Made by a program: the position numbers and the translations under genes. DNA of 64,000 nt from Bradyrhizobium sp. SZCCHNS1050 (GTDB lineage Bacteria; Pseudomonadota; Alphaproteobacteria; Rhizobiales; Xanthobacteraceae), in the NCBI RefSeq assembly GCF_032484785.1, contig NZ_JAUETR010000002.1, positions 310,001-374,000 of the forward strand, written 5' to 3'. A model generated the notes under the pieces. It saw nothing but the letters and a program-made list of their open reading frames with translations. It searched no databases and was not told where the DNA came from. Each line of letters starts with the position of its first letter. Positions within the stretch are counted from its first letter, which is position 1. This document shows, piece by piece, positions 15,769 through 23,479 of this stretch.

Positions 15769-15996
15769 ATGAGCCAGTCCTTCATGGCCGCAGCGTCCTT
15801 CACCGTACGGGCCGAAAGCGCCAGCGCGATCGCTACCATCAGGTGCCGCAGCGCGCAGGACGCGCTGCTGACGGCCAATGCCTATCTGCGTCTCGGCGCC
15901 GCCTGCGTCAGCATCGAGATGCCCGGCGGACAAAGCATGAGCCCGGACCGGCTCGATGCGCTGCTCAACGATTCTGGCGGGCGCATCGGCTTCTGA
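15769..15996 (+). CDS. Small hypothetical protein
   Basis: Seventy-five residues (starts MSQSFMAAASFTVRAES). The sequence SAQDALLTANAYLRLGA reads like a compact alpha/beta protein, but no family is recognised. Small proteins of this shape are scattered in Bradyrhizobium. Function unknown. Confidence 0.45.
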   Translation: MSQSFMAAASFTVRAESASAIATIRCRSAQDALLTANAYLRLGAACVSIEMPGGQSMSPDRLDALLNDSGGRIGF

Positions 15997-16067
15997 AATC
16001 GGGCGTCGGCCGCACCGCCACTCTTCCCTGGCGTGATCGCGACGGCTTGTGCGGGAGCATTCCAGGC

Positions 16068-16241
16068 TCAGGATGACGACGCTTCGACGCGGTCGTCGGG
16101 GAGCGCCGTCGGCCACGAGACATCGGTAATGTAGGGGCCGTACAGGACATCCTGGCGCCGCTGGTAAATGATCGTGAGGGCGACGGGGCGATGAAACAGA
16201 TTGCAGTCAAAATGGCTAGTTCGAACATGGTTCAACTCCAT
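16068..16241 (-). CDS. Small hypothetical protein
   Basis: A 57-residue frame, ATG at 16241. The sequence (MELNHVRTSHFDCNLFHR, then VALTIIYQRRQDVLYGPY, WPTALPDD) has a protein-like mix of residues, unlike the competing Arg/Ser-rich frames over the same bases. The ribosome site is weak. Function unknown. Confidence 0.4.
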   Translation of the reverse strand: MELNHVRTSHFDCNLFHRPVALTIIYQRRQDVLYGPYITDVSWPTALPDDRVEASSS

Positions 16242-16526
16242 CGCCCAGCACGTGGCGGATGAAGGGCGTCGGCGTCAAATGGAAGCCGGCGTTAAGCTGA
16301 AGAGGAAAGCTTAATGCACGCGAGGCATCCTGCGTTGCAGGCGAACAGCCAAAGCAGGACCGCTGGGTCCGCGCGGCTGAACCTCGGGTCGAGAGTCCGG
16401 CCGCTCGGCGCGCGCTACTCAGCGACGGTCGGCTGACCGGTATCAAGCTCCGGAAACATCGCCCGGCAGCTCAGGCAATAGGATTCGAAAAATAAAGCTC
16501 AGCAACGTGGACATCGGTAACCCCCA

Positions 16527-17366
16527 TCAGTCGATGTGATGCTGGGCAACTTGCCGGGGGACTGTTTCAGGACGACTTCGTGCGCCCGGCGAAGTGGTTT
16601 CGATCGGTGCCAGGAAAGCTTCGTGGTCACAGGACGTCGGCGCGCGCACGCTCCTGAAGATGAAGTTGTTGCAATAGTCCTTCCGCTTCCAGAACCATTC
16701 GCCATCGGCGCGCTGATGGATTTCCGGGTCGAAGGCAGACAACGGAAGCAATCTCCCGCGGCTCAGGAATTGGCCCCGATAGCCGAGACTCCGCAGGAGC
16801 AAGAATGTCTCCTTCACCCTGTCGAGCGTCGCCAGGCGGCGGTCGCACTCGACCACGATCAACGGCCGGCATCGGCGCAAGGTGCGCTCGGCGCCGCGCA
16901 GTACGTCGAGTTCGGCACCCTCGACGTCGATCTTGATCGCAGAGACGTTTGCGGTGTCGGGGAGATAGTCGTCCAGCGACGTCGTCTGCACCTGGATCGC
17001 CTTCGAGGTCTCGGCGGGCCGGAGCAGCGAAGCTCCGGGCTGATGCCCTTCGGGAACGAACAGGGTTTTCCTGCTGGAGCACGAATAGACGGCGCGCGGT
17101 TCGACGACGACATTGTCGAGCGAGAACCGGGAGCAGAGCCGCGCCAATCGTTCGGCAAGATCCGGCTGGGGCTCGAAGGCGATGACCCGCCCCGGCGCCG
17201 ACCACCGTGCCAGCCAGTAGAGAAAACTGCCCTTGTTGGCGCCGATGTCGCAGACGATGTCGCCGCGCCGGATGTGACGCTGCAACTCGGACAGCTCCGT
17301 CTTGTGGTCGCGGAATCGGGACCGCAGGATTCTGACCAGAAACCGGGATGCCTCATGTTTCGCCAA
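16527..17366 (-). CDS. FkbM-family methyltransferase
   Basis: A 279-residue SAM-dependent methyltransferase. The Rossmann motif I is VCDIGANKGSF, followed by VIAFEPQPDLAERL and the FkbM-typical acidic block KIDVEGAELDVLRGAE and PLIVVECD. Members methylate sugars or small molecules, often in surface polysaccharide synthesis. It is the last resident gene before the left prophage boundary, 132 bases from the attachment site. Confidence 0.87.
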   Translation of the reverse strand: MAKHEASRFLVRILRSRFRDHKTELSELQRHIRRGDIVCDIGANKGSFLYWLARWSAPGRVIAFEPQPDLAERLARLCSRFSLDNVVVEPRAVYSCSSRKTLFVPEGHQPGASLLRPAETSKAIQVQTTSLDDYLPDTANVSAIKIDVEGAELDVLRGAERTLRRCRPLIVVECDRRLATLDRVKETFLLLRSLGYRGQFLSRGRLLPLSAFDPEIHQRADGEWFWKRKDYCNNFIFRSVRAPTSCDHEAFLAPIETTSPGARSRPETVPRQVAQHHID

Positions 17367-17497
17367 CCGAGCCCCCCAACGCCATGGCTACGCGCCCGCC
17401 AAACGAGGGCGGGCTCGGGTGCGCACGCCCTGTCGTTCACGGCAATGCTTCAAAATGGACGAGTGGCGGGGCGCCAGGATGGCGCTGGCGTGGCGAT

Positions 17498-17544
17498 TGG
17501 CGATCCCAGCAGGACTCGAACCTGCAACCCGCGGAGTAGAAATC
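17498..17544. repeat. Left attachment site (47-bp tRNA-Arg 3' copy)
   Basis: Identical over 47 bases to 63813-63859; the match breaks on both sides (T/G at left, A/C at right). It equals nucleotides 31-77 of the tRNA-Arg(TCT) gene including the encoded CCA, but lacks the 5' half, so it is not a functional tRNA. It is the original chromosomal 3' end displaced by integration. Confidence 0.92.
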
Positions 17545-17630
17545 ATGCGCGCAGGATGCGCAAATATTAATAATATCAATAGTTTAAGCTGCAACGCTAG
17601 GCATGGTAGGGGGCTTTTCCGGGATTCGCC

Positions 17631-18761
17631 CTAAGTGGACTTCGGATTTGGAATGATCAACGGAAGGCTAAGTTGCCCAGTGAATACGCGACGGGCCCGA
17701 CCTTGTCGGGCTTGCCTTAGGAGTTCCAGGAAAATGCGGGTATCAGCAAAGTAATTGGGATACGCTCGTTGTAGCGCGGCCAGTGAGTCGACTGCAACTA
17801 ACACGACGTCCGTCCCTTCCCCTTTTATTGCAGATTCTTCGTTAGAGTAGGCCTGTTGCGCCTTTTCGGCTTCATCTGCCTTAAACCCGGTAACGGCGAG
17901 GGTTTCGGTCCGAGTGTTGAGTTTAAGTAAGTAGTAGTGCGCGTCGTCGGTATCGTTGGTCAGTCGCTGTAGCGCATGATTATATGCACTAAGCCTTTGC
18001 TCAACGTTTAGGCGTGCAGCAGTGTGGTCCAGCTCAGATTTTAGTTCGGATGGAGAAGCCGGCGTCAAGGGGACCAACGGTGTACGCTCGCGCAAAGCGA
18101 TGGCGGAACTCATCAACACAAAAAAGCGAAGCCATGCATCTGGTCCAATCGAGGATTTCAGCGCCTCTCCGAGAAACGTACCCACCGTCTCTACAGCGGT
18201 CGCCCATGCGTGTTGATATTGAGATCGGATCTGCATCTCGATCTTCAATCCGTTGAATCGGCGCCCTCCTTCTTTGTCGGACAGAAAGCGATAAACGCGG
18301 TGAATCCCTCGATATCCGGACTCCTTGGGTTGAAAAATATAATTGTCTCGATGCACCAGGCTGTGCTTCATCTGGCTCTGGTTTTCGTAAAACTCATCGA
18401 GAGCTCGGACTCCTGCCACCGATTTTAGGACAGCTCGACAGCCGCCAATGTCCTGCATCTGTGATAGTTTCATATCCGGCCGAATATCGAGTTTGTTCGC
18501 AATGGAAATCAGCCGTTTGGTCCTTTGCGCAATCAAGGGTTCGTCGTCGAAACGGCGGGCGGCACGACGAAGATTCATCTGCAAAACGTTGAGGGGATAA
18601 GCGTGACAACCCCGCCAGTTGTTTACGACCGTAGACATCCGGCGGAACGCCAAGTAATCGTCGGCCGACCATTGTTCCGTGTCAATATTGAGCAGGCGAA
18701 CTAATTCGCGCCCCTGTCGGTTGATTTCCTCCCGGGTGTATCGGCATTCTGTCCAAGTCAT
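17631..18761 (-). CDS. RelA/SpoT-domain alarmone synthetase-like protein
   Basis: A 376-residue protein. Residues ~80-220 match the (p)ppGpp synthetase fold: the nucleotide-binding helix RTKRLISIANKLD, DIGGCRAVL (DxxGxR), QPKESGYRGIHRVYRF (the GYxSIH substrate block) and the catalytic Glu in EMQIRSQYQHAW. No HD hydrolase and no TGS/ACT domains are present. The C-terminal ~150 residues are a helical region ending in DVVLVAVDSLAALQRAYPNYF. It sits between the attachment site and the integrase, the usual place for phage cargo, and is less GC-rich than the phage core. It may be a toxic or defensive alarmone synthetase; that role is inference. Confidence 0.8.
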   Translation of the reverse strand: MTWTECRYTREEINRQGRELVRLLNIDTEQWSADDYLAFRRMSTVVNNWRGCHAYPLNVLQMNLRRAARRFDDEPLIAQRTKRLISIANKLDIRPDMKLSQMQDIGGCRAVLKSVAGVRALDEFYENQSQMKHSLVHRDNYIFQPKESGYRGIHRVYRFLSDKEGGRRFNGLKIEMQIRSQYQHAWATAVETVGTFLGEALKSSIGPDAWLRFFVLMSSAIALRERTPLVPLTPASPSELKSELDHTAARLNVEQRLSAYNHALQRLTNDTDDAHYYLLKLNTRTETLAVTGFKADEAEKAQQAYSNEESAIKGEGTDVVLVAVDSLAALQRAYPNYFADTRIFLELLRQARQGRARRVFTGQLSLPLIIPNPKST

Positions 18762-18799
18762 AAGAATGTCTCGATCAAAATGTGCAATCCAAGTCTATA

Positions 18800-19954
18800 T
18801 CACGACTTCGGAAGGATGTGGGATTTTGGACGAGTGGCGCTGCGTCCGGCTGACGCGGTTTCCTCCATCGCCTGCCGCAGATCCTCGACCAGCGCGTCCG
18901 TATAGAACGTCGCCGTCGTTTTAATGTCCGTATGTCCCAGTAGCGTCTGCACAACCTTGAGGTTTCGGGTCCGCCGTAGCGTGCGCATGCCCGTCGTATG
19001 GCGCAAATCGTGGATGCGGGCGGCGATGCCGAGCTTTTTCCAGCGCCGCGCATAGGTGGTGAAGCCGTAATATGTGATGGGATAGCGCTGGCCCTTGATC
19101 CGCTGTTCGCCATTCTTCGGGTGCTTCTTCCAGGTGCGTTTGGCGGCGAAGGTGAATACGTAGACAGGATGATCGCCGCGCCGGCGCCACAGCATCTGAT
19201 AGGCTTCCTTGGTCAGCGGGATCACCCGCGGCTGGCCCCCTTTGGTGATGACACGGATGACCGCTAATTCGAAATCGACCTGGGGCCAGGTCAGGAACAG
19301 GTTGCCCTTGCGCAGGCCGGTGATGATGGCAAATCGCCTGACGTCGGCATAATCGCGATCCTCCGCTGCGTCGAGCGTCGCTTCCTCGGCCGCCGAGATC
19401 TCGCGGATGTGGCGCTTGACCTGCTTCAGCCGGTGCTTGCGCCACTTCGGCATCTTGACGATCGCCGCGTTCCAGTTGTCGGCGGCGCGGTACATGACCT
19501 GGCGCAGCAGGTCGATGGTGCGGTTGACCGTGCGCGGAGTGATCGGACGGTGCAGGATGACCTTGCGGCCGTTCTCGACCACGGTGCGGTCGCGCCTTGT
19601 ATCCTTCCGTCGCTCAGTGACCATGCGCGAAACGGCGTCGTCGCTGATGGTGTGCAGATAGGTTCGTGCGCCCATGATCTCGACCAGGCGATCGAGCACG
19701 CTGCGGATGCGCTGGTCGGCCAGGGTCGAGCCGTGCTCGGTCCACCAGCGGTCGCAGGCAGCCTTGAGGGTCAGAGGCGACGAGCCCTCGGCCTTCAGTC
19801 GCTCGACGAGGGCGCGGGCTTCGATCTTGCGCGCGTCCTCGAAGGCCTGAGCCTGACGTTCATCCCGGAGCTTTGTGGAGCCGTAAAAGCGAAGATGTTC
19901 GATCTCGAAGTCGTACTGCCAGTAGGGGCTCTTCCGGGTCTGGTAGATGGACAT
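18800..19954 (-). CDS. Tyrosine-recombinase integrase
   Basis: A 384-residue phage integrase. The N-terminal ~130 residues form arm- and core-binding regions (starts MSIYQTRKSPYWQYDFEI). The catalytic domain shows Arg in ITGLRKGN, HxxR in HDLRHTTG, His in LLGHTDIKTT and the nucleophile Tyr in ATFYTDAL. It should recombine the 47-bp site in tRNA-Arg. ATG 19954 is chosen since upstream residues are Arg/Pro-rich and belong to the overlapping HTH gene. It is the last gene of a leftward operon beginning at 20949. Confidence 0.93.
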   Translation of the reverse strand: MSIYQTRKSPYWQYDFEIEHLRFYGSTKLRDERQAQAFEDARKIEARALVERLKAEGSSPLTLKAACDRWWTEHGSTLADQRIRSVLDRLVEIMGARTYLHTISDDAVSRMVTERRKDTRRDRTVVENGRKVILHRPITPRTVNRTIDLLRQVMYRAADNWNAAIVKMPKWRKHRLKQVKRHIREISAAEEATLDAAEDRDYADVRRFAIITGLRKGNLFLTWPQVDFELAVIRVITKGGQPRVIPLTKEAYQMLWRRRGDHPVYVFTFAAKRTWKKHPKNGEQRIKGQRYPITYYGFTTYARRWKKLGIAARIHDLRHTTGMRTLRRTRNLKVVQTLLGHTDIKTTATFYTDALVEDLRQAMEETASAGRSATRPKSHILPKS

Positions 19955-20208
19955 GAGCGCACTTTCGGCTGGGCTGGCTCCGGGGCGGACAGGGCCTCGA
20001 GGAAGGCGGCCACGTCGCGTGGCATGAACACGCGGCGGGGCTTCTTCCGACCACATCCTTTGATCCGCCCGGTGAGCCGCCCAGCCTCAATATGCCGCGC
20101 CAGCGTCTTGCGGTCCATGGGGAGCAAGCGGCAGAGCTCCGGCAGTCCGATTGTCGCCTGGATGGCGAAATGGGCCTCCAGGGCGGCCGGAAGGGCTGGC
20201 AGGGGCAT
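19795..20208 (-). CDS. Excisionase-like HTH protein
   Basis: Up to 137 residues. Residues ~15-75 form a MerR/AlpA-type winged helix (TIGLPELCRLLPMDRKTLAR, HIEAGRL, PRRVFMPRDVAAFLEAL). The rest, from about residue 85, runs in another frame over the first 160 bases of the integrase gene and is Pro/Ser-rich. The location directly before the integrase fits a recombination directionality factor. DNA binding is likely; excision function is inferred. Confidence 0.6.
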   Translation of the reverse strand: MPLPALPAALEAHFAIQATIGLPELCRLLPMDRKTLARHIEAGRLTGRIKGCGRKKPRRVFMPRDVAAFLEALSAPEPAQPKVRSCPSTRPGRAPTGSTTSRSNIFAFTAPQSSGMNVRLRPSRTRARSKPAPSSSD

Positions 20209-20214
20209 GTTGCG

Positions 20215-20400
20215 TCAGACCTTCGGTGGCTCGCGCGCGGGCAGGCCAGGGACGGCGGCGACGGCCTTCTCGGCAACCTCGGACGTACGCTCGATCACGG
20301 CGCGCAAGATCTCGGCGCAGTCCGCACGGCCGATGCCGAGCACGCCGCGCGCCTGCAGCTCCTCGTCGAGGTGCACGGCCATGACAGTGATCACGCTCAT
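20215..20400 (-). CDS. Small prophage protein
   Basis: Sixty-one residues (starts MSVITVMAVHLDEELQAR), helical with an IERTSEVAEKAV stretch. ATG 20400 overlaps the stop of the preceding gene by 4 bases, which supports translation in the leftward int operon. Function unknown. Confidence 0.55.
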   Translation of the reverse strand: MSVITVMAVHLDEELQARGVLGIGRADCAEILRAVIERTSEVAEKAVAAVPGLPAREPPKV

Positions 20401-20675
20401 TCTGCCGCCTCGCGAATGACCAGGAAGACCCTATCGCCCCTGCGCTCGGCCAGGCCGCGCGCGATCGCCTTCTCGACGGTGGCGTTTCTGAAGCGGCGCC
20501 CGCGGCCGTCGGTGCGCCACTGAGCGTTGCCTTCCCGGTGCAGCGGCCCGCGCGCCAGCACGGCGATGCACTGATCGACCGTGCTCGGCCACGGCTTGCG
20601 GTGATATTCGTAGATGCGGCGTTCGCCGCGCTTGGTGATGTAGGTGACCCGCTGCAACTGATGTTTCAGCTTCAT
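20397..20675 (-). CDS. Hypothetical prophage protein, winged-helix-like
   Basis: Ninety-two residues, basic (MKLKHQLQRVTYITKRGERR). The middle STVDQCIAVLARGPLHR with later NATVEKAIARGLAERRGDRVFLV reads like a small helix-turn-helix unit with a beta wing. It is translationally coupled to the next gene in the int operon. DNA binding is a guess. Confidence 0.55.
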   Translation of the reverse strand: MKLKHQLQRVTYITKRGERRIYEYHRKPWPSTVDQCIAVLARGPLHREGNAQWRTDGRGRRFRNATVEKAIARGLAERRGDRVFLVIREAAE

Positions 20676-20718
20676 GACGCGGCCTCGATGCGGGTGAGGA
20701 GGGCAGACCGTCTGATGA

Positions 20719-20949
20719 TCATCGCGACACCGCGCAGTCGGTCAGGACGGCGAGAATGGGCCTGTCGGAGCAGGCCGGACGTTCCGACGATGCAAAGCGG
20801 GCAATCAGTCCGGCGCCGGCAAGCGGCACCATCGCAGCCAACACGATGACGACGAGCGCGGCCGCCAGCGGGGCATGGGTCTCCTGCGGGCCGTGCCGCA
20901 GTAGCTGCTCGCGCCGCCAGCGAGAGGTTTGTTTCTGTCTGTTAACCAT
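20719..20949 (-). CDS. Small single-span membrane protein
   Basis: Seventy-six residues from ATG 20949, with AAGG upstream. A basic N-terminus (NRQKQTSRWRREQLLR) precedes one membrane helix (APLAAALVVIVLAAMVPLAG), so the N-terminus should stay in the cytoplasm. It is the first gene of the leftward integrase operon, just left of the paired operators. Function unknown. Confidence 0.5.
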   Translation of the reverse strand: MVNRQKQTSRWRREQLLRHGPQETHAPLAAALVVIVLAAMVPLAGAGLIARFASSERPACSDRPILAVLTDCAVSR

Positions 20950-21057
20950 CGGAACTAACCTTTCGTTAGCCATGGCTTGCGCCACCGGAGGTAGGCGAGC
21001 ACAGTTAAGACAATTGGGAAGGATCGACCTGGCCGTCTGCGATGACATGCATTCTTA

Positions 21058-21105
21058 TCAAAATATTTTTGAAACTCAATCCGATCGCTCAAAATATTTT
21101 TGAAA
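21058..21105. promoter_or_regulatory. Paired repressor operators
   Basis: Two identical 17-base copies of TCAAAATATTTTTGAAA start at 21058 and 21089, 31 bases apart (three helical turns, same face). Each holds the palindrome TCAAAA-N3-TTTTGA. A leftward promoter can be drawn with -35 TTGAGT (21079-21074) and -10 AAGAAT (21056-21051), 17 bases apart with the first operator between them. They separate the leftward int operon from the rightward gene at 21152. Confidence 0.75.
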
Positions 21106-21151
21106 GCGGATGGGGCTCGCTCGGACGGCGTGCCGCAAGGCGGGGTTGGGA

Positions 21152-21430
21152 ATGGGGAAGAAGGGGGAGGCCTGGCACCGGCGACATGCGCTGTCGCTCG
21201 TGGGTCAGTTGCCTGAGGACGTAGACGACGCGCTGCTCGTCATCGCCTACATGCGGGACGTTGTTGAGAACTTCCTTGTGCCGGACCGTGAGCCTGCGTC
21301 GCTCTCAAGCGCGCGCGGAATCGTCGCCAGCCTCCGGCTCGTGCAGACGCCGATCAAGGTCGACGCTGAGGCCCCTCCGCTCTCCGTTGTAGAGCCAGTC
21401 GAGGGACAGTCCGGGGATGATTCGCACTAG
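21152..21430 (+). CDS. Hypothetical prophage regulatory-region protein
   Basis: A 92-residue protein; ATG 21152 lies after a G-rich GGCGGGGTTGGG stretch. The block HALSLVGQLPEDVDDALLVI followed by YMRDVVENFL is helical. It lies just right of the paired operators, so it is probably under repressor control. Its last 126 bases overlap the repressor gene tail-to-tail. Function unknown; a Cro/anti-repressor-like role is possible. Confidence 0.5.
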   Translation: MGKKGEAWHRRHALSLVGQLPEDVDDALLVIAYMRDVVENFLVPDREPASLSSARGIVASLRLVQTPIKVDAEAPPLSVVEPVEGQSGDDSH

Positions 21431-21643
21431 CTTTTGCGCGATTTCGATGCTGAGCGGGGCGCCGCGCTCGAAATTGTTCCAGCGGGCAGGGGATATATCC
21501 AACTTTTTTGCGAAGGCCGTCTGGCTGCTGCCGCTCGTGATCTCGCGCAGTCGTTTAAGCCTTTGAGTGCGTTCACGATCTGGCGGCGTTTCGGGTTGCT
21601 TCGCAGGCGGCTTTTTCATCGCCGCGAAGGATGGCGCAGGCAT
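21305..21643 (-). CDS. Xre-family phage repressor
   Basis: A 112-residue protein. Residues ~24-88 hold a helix-turn-helix: RLKRLREITSGSSQTAFAKK, LDISPARWNNFERG, then SIEIAQKLVRIIPGLSLDWLYNG, the usual ending of this family. No peptidase domain is present, so it is not a LexA-like self-cleaving repressor. A frame continues upstream of ATG 21643 but without protein-like composition. An operator (21681-21695) lies 38 bases upstream, which suggests self-control and control of the divergent early operon. Confidence 0.82.
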   Translation of the reverse strand: MPAPSFAAMKKPPAKQPETPPDRERTQRLKRLREITSGSSQTAFAKKLDISPARWNNFERGAPLSIEIAQKLVRIIPGLSLDWLYNGERRGLSVDLDRRLHEPEAGDDSARA

Positions 21644-21680
21644 CGCTAAAATCCCATTAAAGAAACTTGGTTGTTGAGTT

Positions 21681-21695
21681 TCAAAATAATTTTGA
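21681..21695. promoter_or_regulatory. Third repressor operator
   Basis: TCAAAATAATTTTGA is a perfect palindrome of the same TCAAAA-N3-TTTTGA form as the two sites at 21058 and 21089. It lies between the repressor start (21643, leftward) and the first early gene (21710, rightward), the usual place for a PR/PRM-type operator. Confidence 0.75.
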
Positions 21696-21709
21696 TAGCG
21701 GTCGGGGTT

Positions 21710-21991
21710 ATGGACATCCCCCGACGCCTTGAAACCACCGAACAGATCTTCGACGCTCTCGGCATCGAAGCGATCATGACACTGACCGGCGGGAAGTACC
21801 CGGCGGTCCACTGCTACAAATCGTCCGGCAAATTCCCGCCGAAGACCTACGTAGTCCTGAAGGCCGCTCTGTCTGCCATCGGCGCCGATGCGCCTGACAG
21901 CCTCTGGCAAATGATCGAGCCGGACCCTGTCGCGCTTGCTGGCGTCGTGCAGCGCCTGCCGTCCGCTGCTGGTGATGAGGTGCTGCCATGA
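21710..21991 (+). CDS. Putative Cro-like early protein
   Basis: Ninety-three residues (starts MDIPRRLETTEQIFDALG). The stretch IEAIMTLTGGKYPAVHCYKS followed by SGKFPPKTYVVLKAAL has the form of a degenerate Cro/YdaS-type helix-turn-helix (target helix around a HCYKSSGKFPP turn). It is the first gene right of the third operator. DNA binding is inferred from shape and place. Confidence 0.55.
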   Translation: MDIPRRLETTEQIFDALGIEAIMTLTGGKYPAVHCYKSSGKFPPKTYVVLKAALSAIGADAPDSLWQMIEPDPVALAGVVQRLPSAAGDEVLP

Positions 21992-22518
21992 CCGGCACCG
22001 TATCAGGCCAGGGCGGCGCCGGTCGATCCGGCGGGCAGGGCGCGCAAGGCAATTATTTCGGCCTGTGGATATCGGTTTTTGCGATCTCGCCGCGCGGCTG
22101 TGCGCGGCTGTGGAAAAGTCACGCCGCGCCTGTATTTCAAGGCGTTTGCGCAACGGGCTCCCGGGGTGGGCCCTCACCGGCTGGGGCGGGTTATGACGCC
22201 GCCTCAGAAATCGAAGCTCAACTGGGTCGGCCAGGAACGGGTGTGAGCACAGACGTGCTCTTTCCGTCCCAGCCGGCGCCGGTCGTACGCTCGCACGTAC
22301 ACGAGCTGCGGCTTCGCCATGTCTGTCATGGCGGACTCCTTCGCTGGTCGCGGGTGGAAGCCCGCGGGCTCCGGCGCGCGGACACGCGCCGTCGAGCATG
22401 TGAGCCTGGCCGATTGGCCGGCAGCGGAGGCAGGCCGGTGAGGGCCCCGCTTGGGATTGTAGCGGATGGGGCCCGGTTGCAAGCGGCAATCCACAGCAAT
22501 CGTGGGGTGCTGGCATGA
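21988..22518 (+). CDS. Doubtful open frame in the early operon
   Basis: A frame of 176 codons whose ATG overlaps the previous stop (ATGA), which favours translation. The product is Gly- then Arg-rich without a family, and its second half lies opposite the small reverse-strand gene at 22204. Perhaps only the first ~60 codons matter. A hairpin with GGGCCCC/GGGGCCC arms lies at 22442-22474. Confidence 0.25.
   Translation: MTGTVSGQGGAGRSGGQGAQGNYFGLWISVFAISPRGCARLWKSHAAPVFQGVCATGSRGGPSPAGAGYDAASEIEAQLGRPGTGVSTDVLFPSQPAPVVRSHVHELRLRHVCHGGLLRWSRVEARGLRRADTRRRACEPGRLAGSGGRPVRAPLGIVADGARLQAAIHSNRGVLA
22204..22329 (-). CDS. Small basic prophage protein
   Basis: Forty-one residues from ATG 22329, preceded by a strong AAGGAG box at 7 bases. 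The sequence (AKPQLVYVRAYDRRRLGRKE, then HVCAHTRSWPTQLSFDF) resembles short Arg/Tyr-rich proteins of rhizobia. It runs against the early operon. Function unknown. Confidence 0.5.
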   Translation of the reverse strand: MTDMAKPQLVYVRAYDRRRLGRKEHVCAHTRSWPTQLSFDF

Positions 22519-23012
22519 GACCGGATGGCTCCATCGGCCCGCGCAAGCGCAATGACCGGATGGCGGCCGTGCAGGCTGTGGCCGACGAGGCGCTGATATC
22601 GGCCGCCGGCGACATGTTCGCGGCGGGCCTCGACACCCGTGAGATGGCGGCGCGGCTGATCGTGCCAGAGGCGGCCGTCACGGCGGCGCTGCGCATGGCG
22701 CGTGAGCGGCAGCTCGGCCTGGCGCCTGCGCCGATGTCCGTGGCGCGCGTGGATGCGGCTGGCTTCTCCGAGGATGCTGAGACCGTCGTCGGCGCCGAGC
22801 AGGTCGTCTCGATGCCGCATGTGATGGAGCTGTCGGTGCGTGGGGATCTGGCGGTCCGCGTTCGTATCCGCGGCATCGACGGGCAGCTGCTGGTCGACGT
22901 CGCGATGACGGCGAAGCGCGCGCTGCGCGCCGCCGGCTTGTTCAAGCTGGCCGCTGAGCGCGCCGATCCGTCGCTTTTGGCCGATGCGCAGATCCTGGAG
23001 TTTGGCCGATGA
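22515..23012 (+). CDS. Hypothetical early protein, possible HTH
   Basis: A 165-residue protein. Residues ~28-60 (AAGDMFAAGLDTREMAAR, LIVPEAAVTAALRMAR) look like a helix-turn-helix, and the second half has beta-type segments (VMELSVRGDLAVRVRIRGID). ATG 22515 overlaps the preceding stop. It opens the solid part of the early operon and overlaps the GapR-like gene by 4 bases. Role unknown. Confidence 0.6.
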   Translation: MRPDGSIGPRKRNDRMAAVQAVADEALISAAGDMFAAGLDTREMAARLIVPEAAVTAALRMARERQLGLAPAPMSVARVDAAGFSEDAETVVGAEQVVSMPHVMELSVRGDLAVRVRIRGIDGQLLVDVAMTAKRALRAAGLFKLAAERADPSLLADAQILEFGR

Positions 23013-23479
23013 GCGTCGCCACCACCGAAGGCCGCGAGCTGCTCAGCTCCTATATCGAACGGATCGAGCGCATCGTCGAGGAGATCGTGGCGCTCAAGGA
23101 TGATCAGAGGGTGCTGTTCGCCGAGGCGAAGGCAAAGGGCTTCGACACCAAGGCGATGCGCCGGATCATCAAGCGGCGGCAGAAGGACCAAGGCGAGGTT
23201 ACCGAGCAGGAGTCGATCGACGGCATCTACATGCATGCGATCGGCATGACGTCGGAGCATCCGCTGCACGCCCAGGTCAAGCGCCTGACGGCTGACGGCA
23301 TCGGACGCGAGCAGGTAATCGAGGCGCTGCAGCTGCTGATCCCGGTCAATGGCGAGATCATCGCCAGCGTCGGCGGCCACCCGATGCGGCTCTGGCGGAC
23401 GGCGGACGGCAAGTCGTTTGCCGAGGAGTACGTGCCGCCGCTGTTTCAGGACTTCATGAACAAGCGGAAGGCGTCGTGA
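23009..23479 (+). CDS. GapR-like (DUF2312) DNA-binding protein
   Basis: A 156-residue protein. Residues ~8-70 match the GapR/DUF2312 coiled-coil fold: LLSSYIERIERIVEEI, ALKDDQRVLFAEAKAKGFD and TKAMRRIIKRRQKD. GapR of Caulobacter binds overtwisted AT-rich DNA and helps replication. Here a C-terminal extension of ~80 residues (EALQLLIPVNGEIIASVGGH) is added. In a phage it may steer replication or transcription. Start and stop overlap both neighbours. Confidence 0.8.
   Translation: MSVATTEGRELLSSYIERIERIVEEIVALKDDQRVLFAEAKAKGFDTKAMRRIIKRRQKDQGEVTEQESIDGIYMHAIGMTSEHPLHAQVKRLTADGIGREQVIEALQLLIPVNGEIIASVGGHPMRLWRTADGKSFAEEYVPPLFQDFMNKRKAS

Noticed and set aside
17498..17544. A second tRNA-Arg gene
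   Set aside because: It contains only nucleotides 31-77 of the tRNA; the D arm and 5' acceptor are missing.
21644..23380. A 691-residue reverse-strand protein including the repressor
   Set aside because: Only the last 112 residues look like protein; the rest is the shadow of the rightward early genes.
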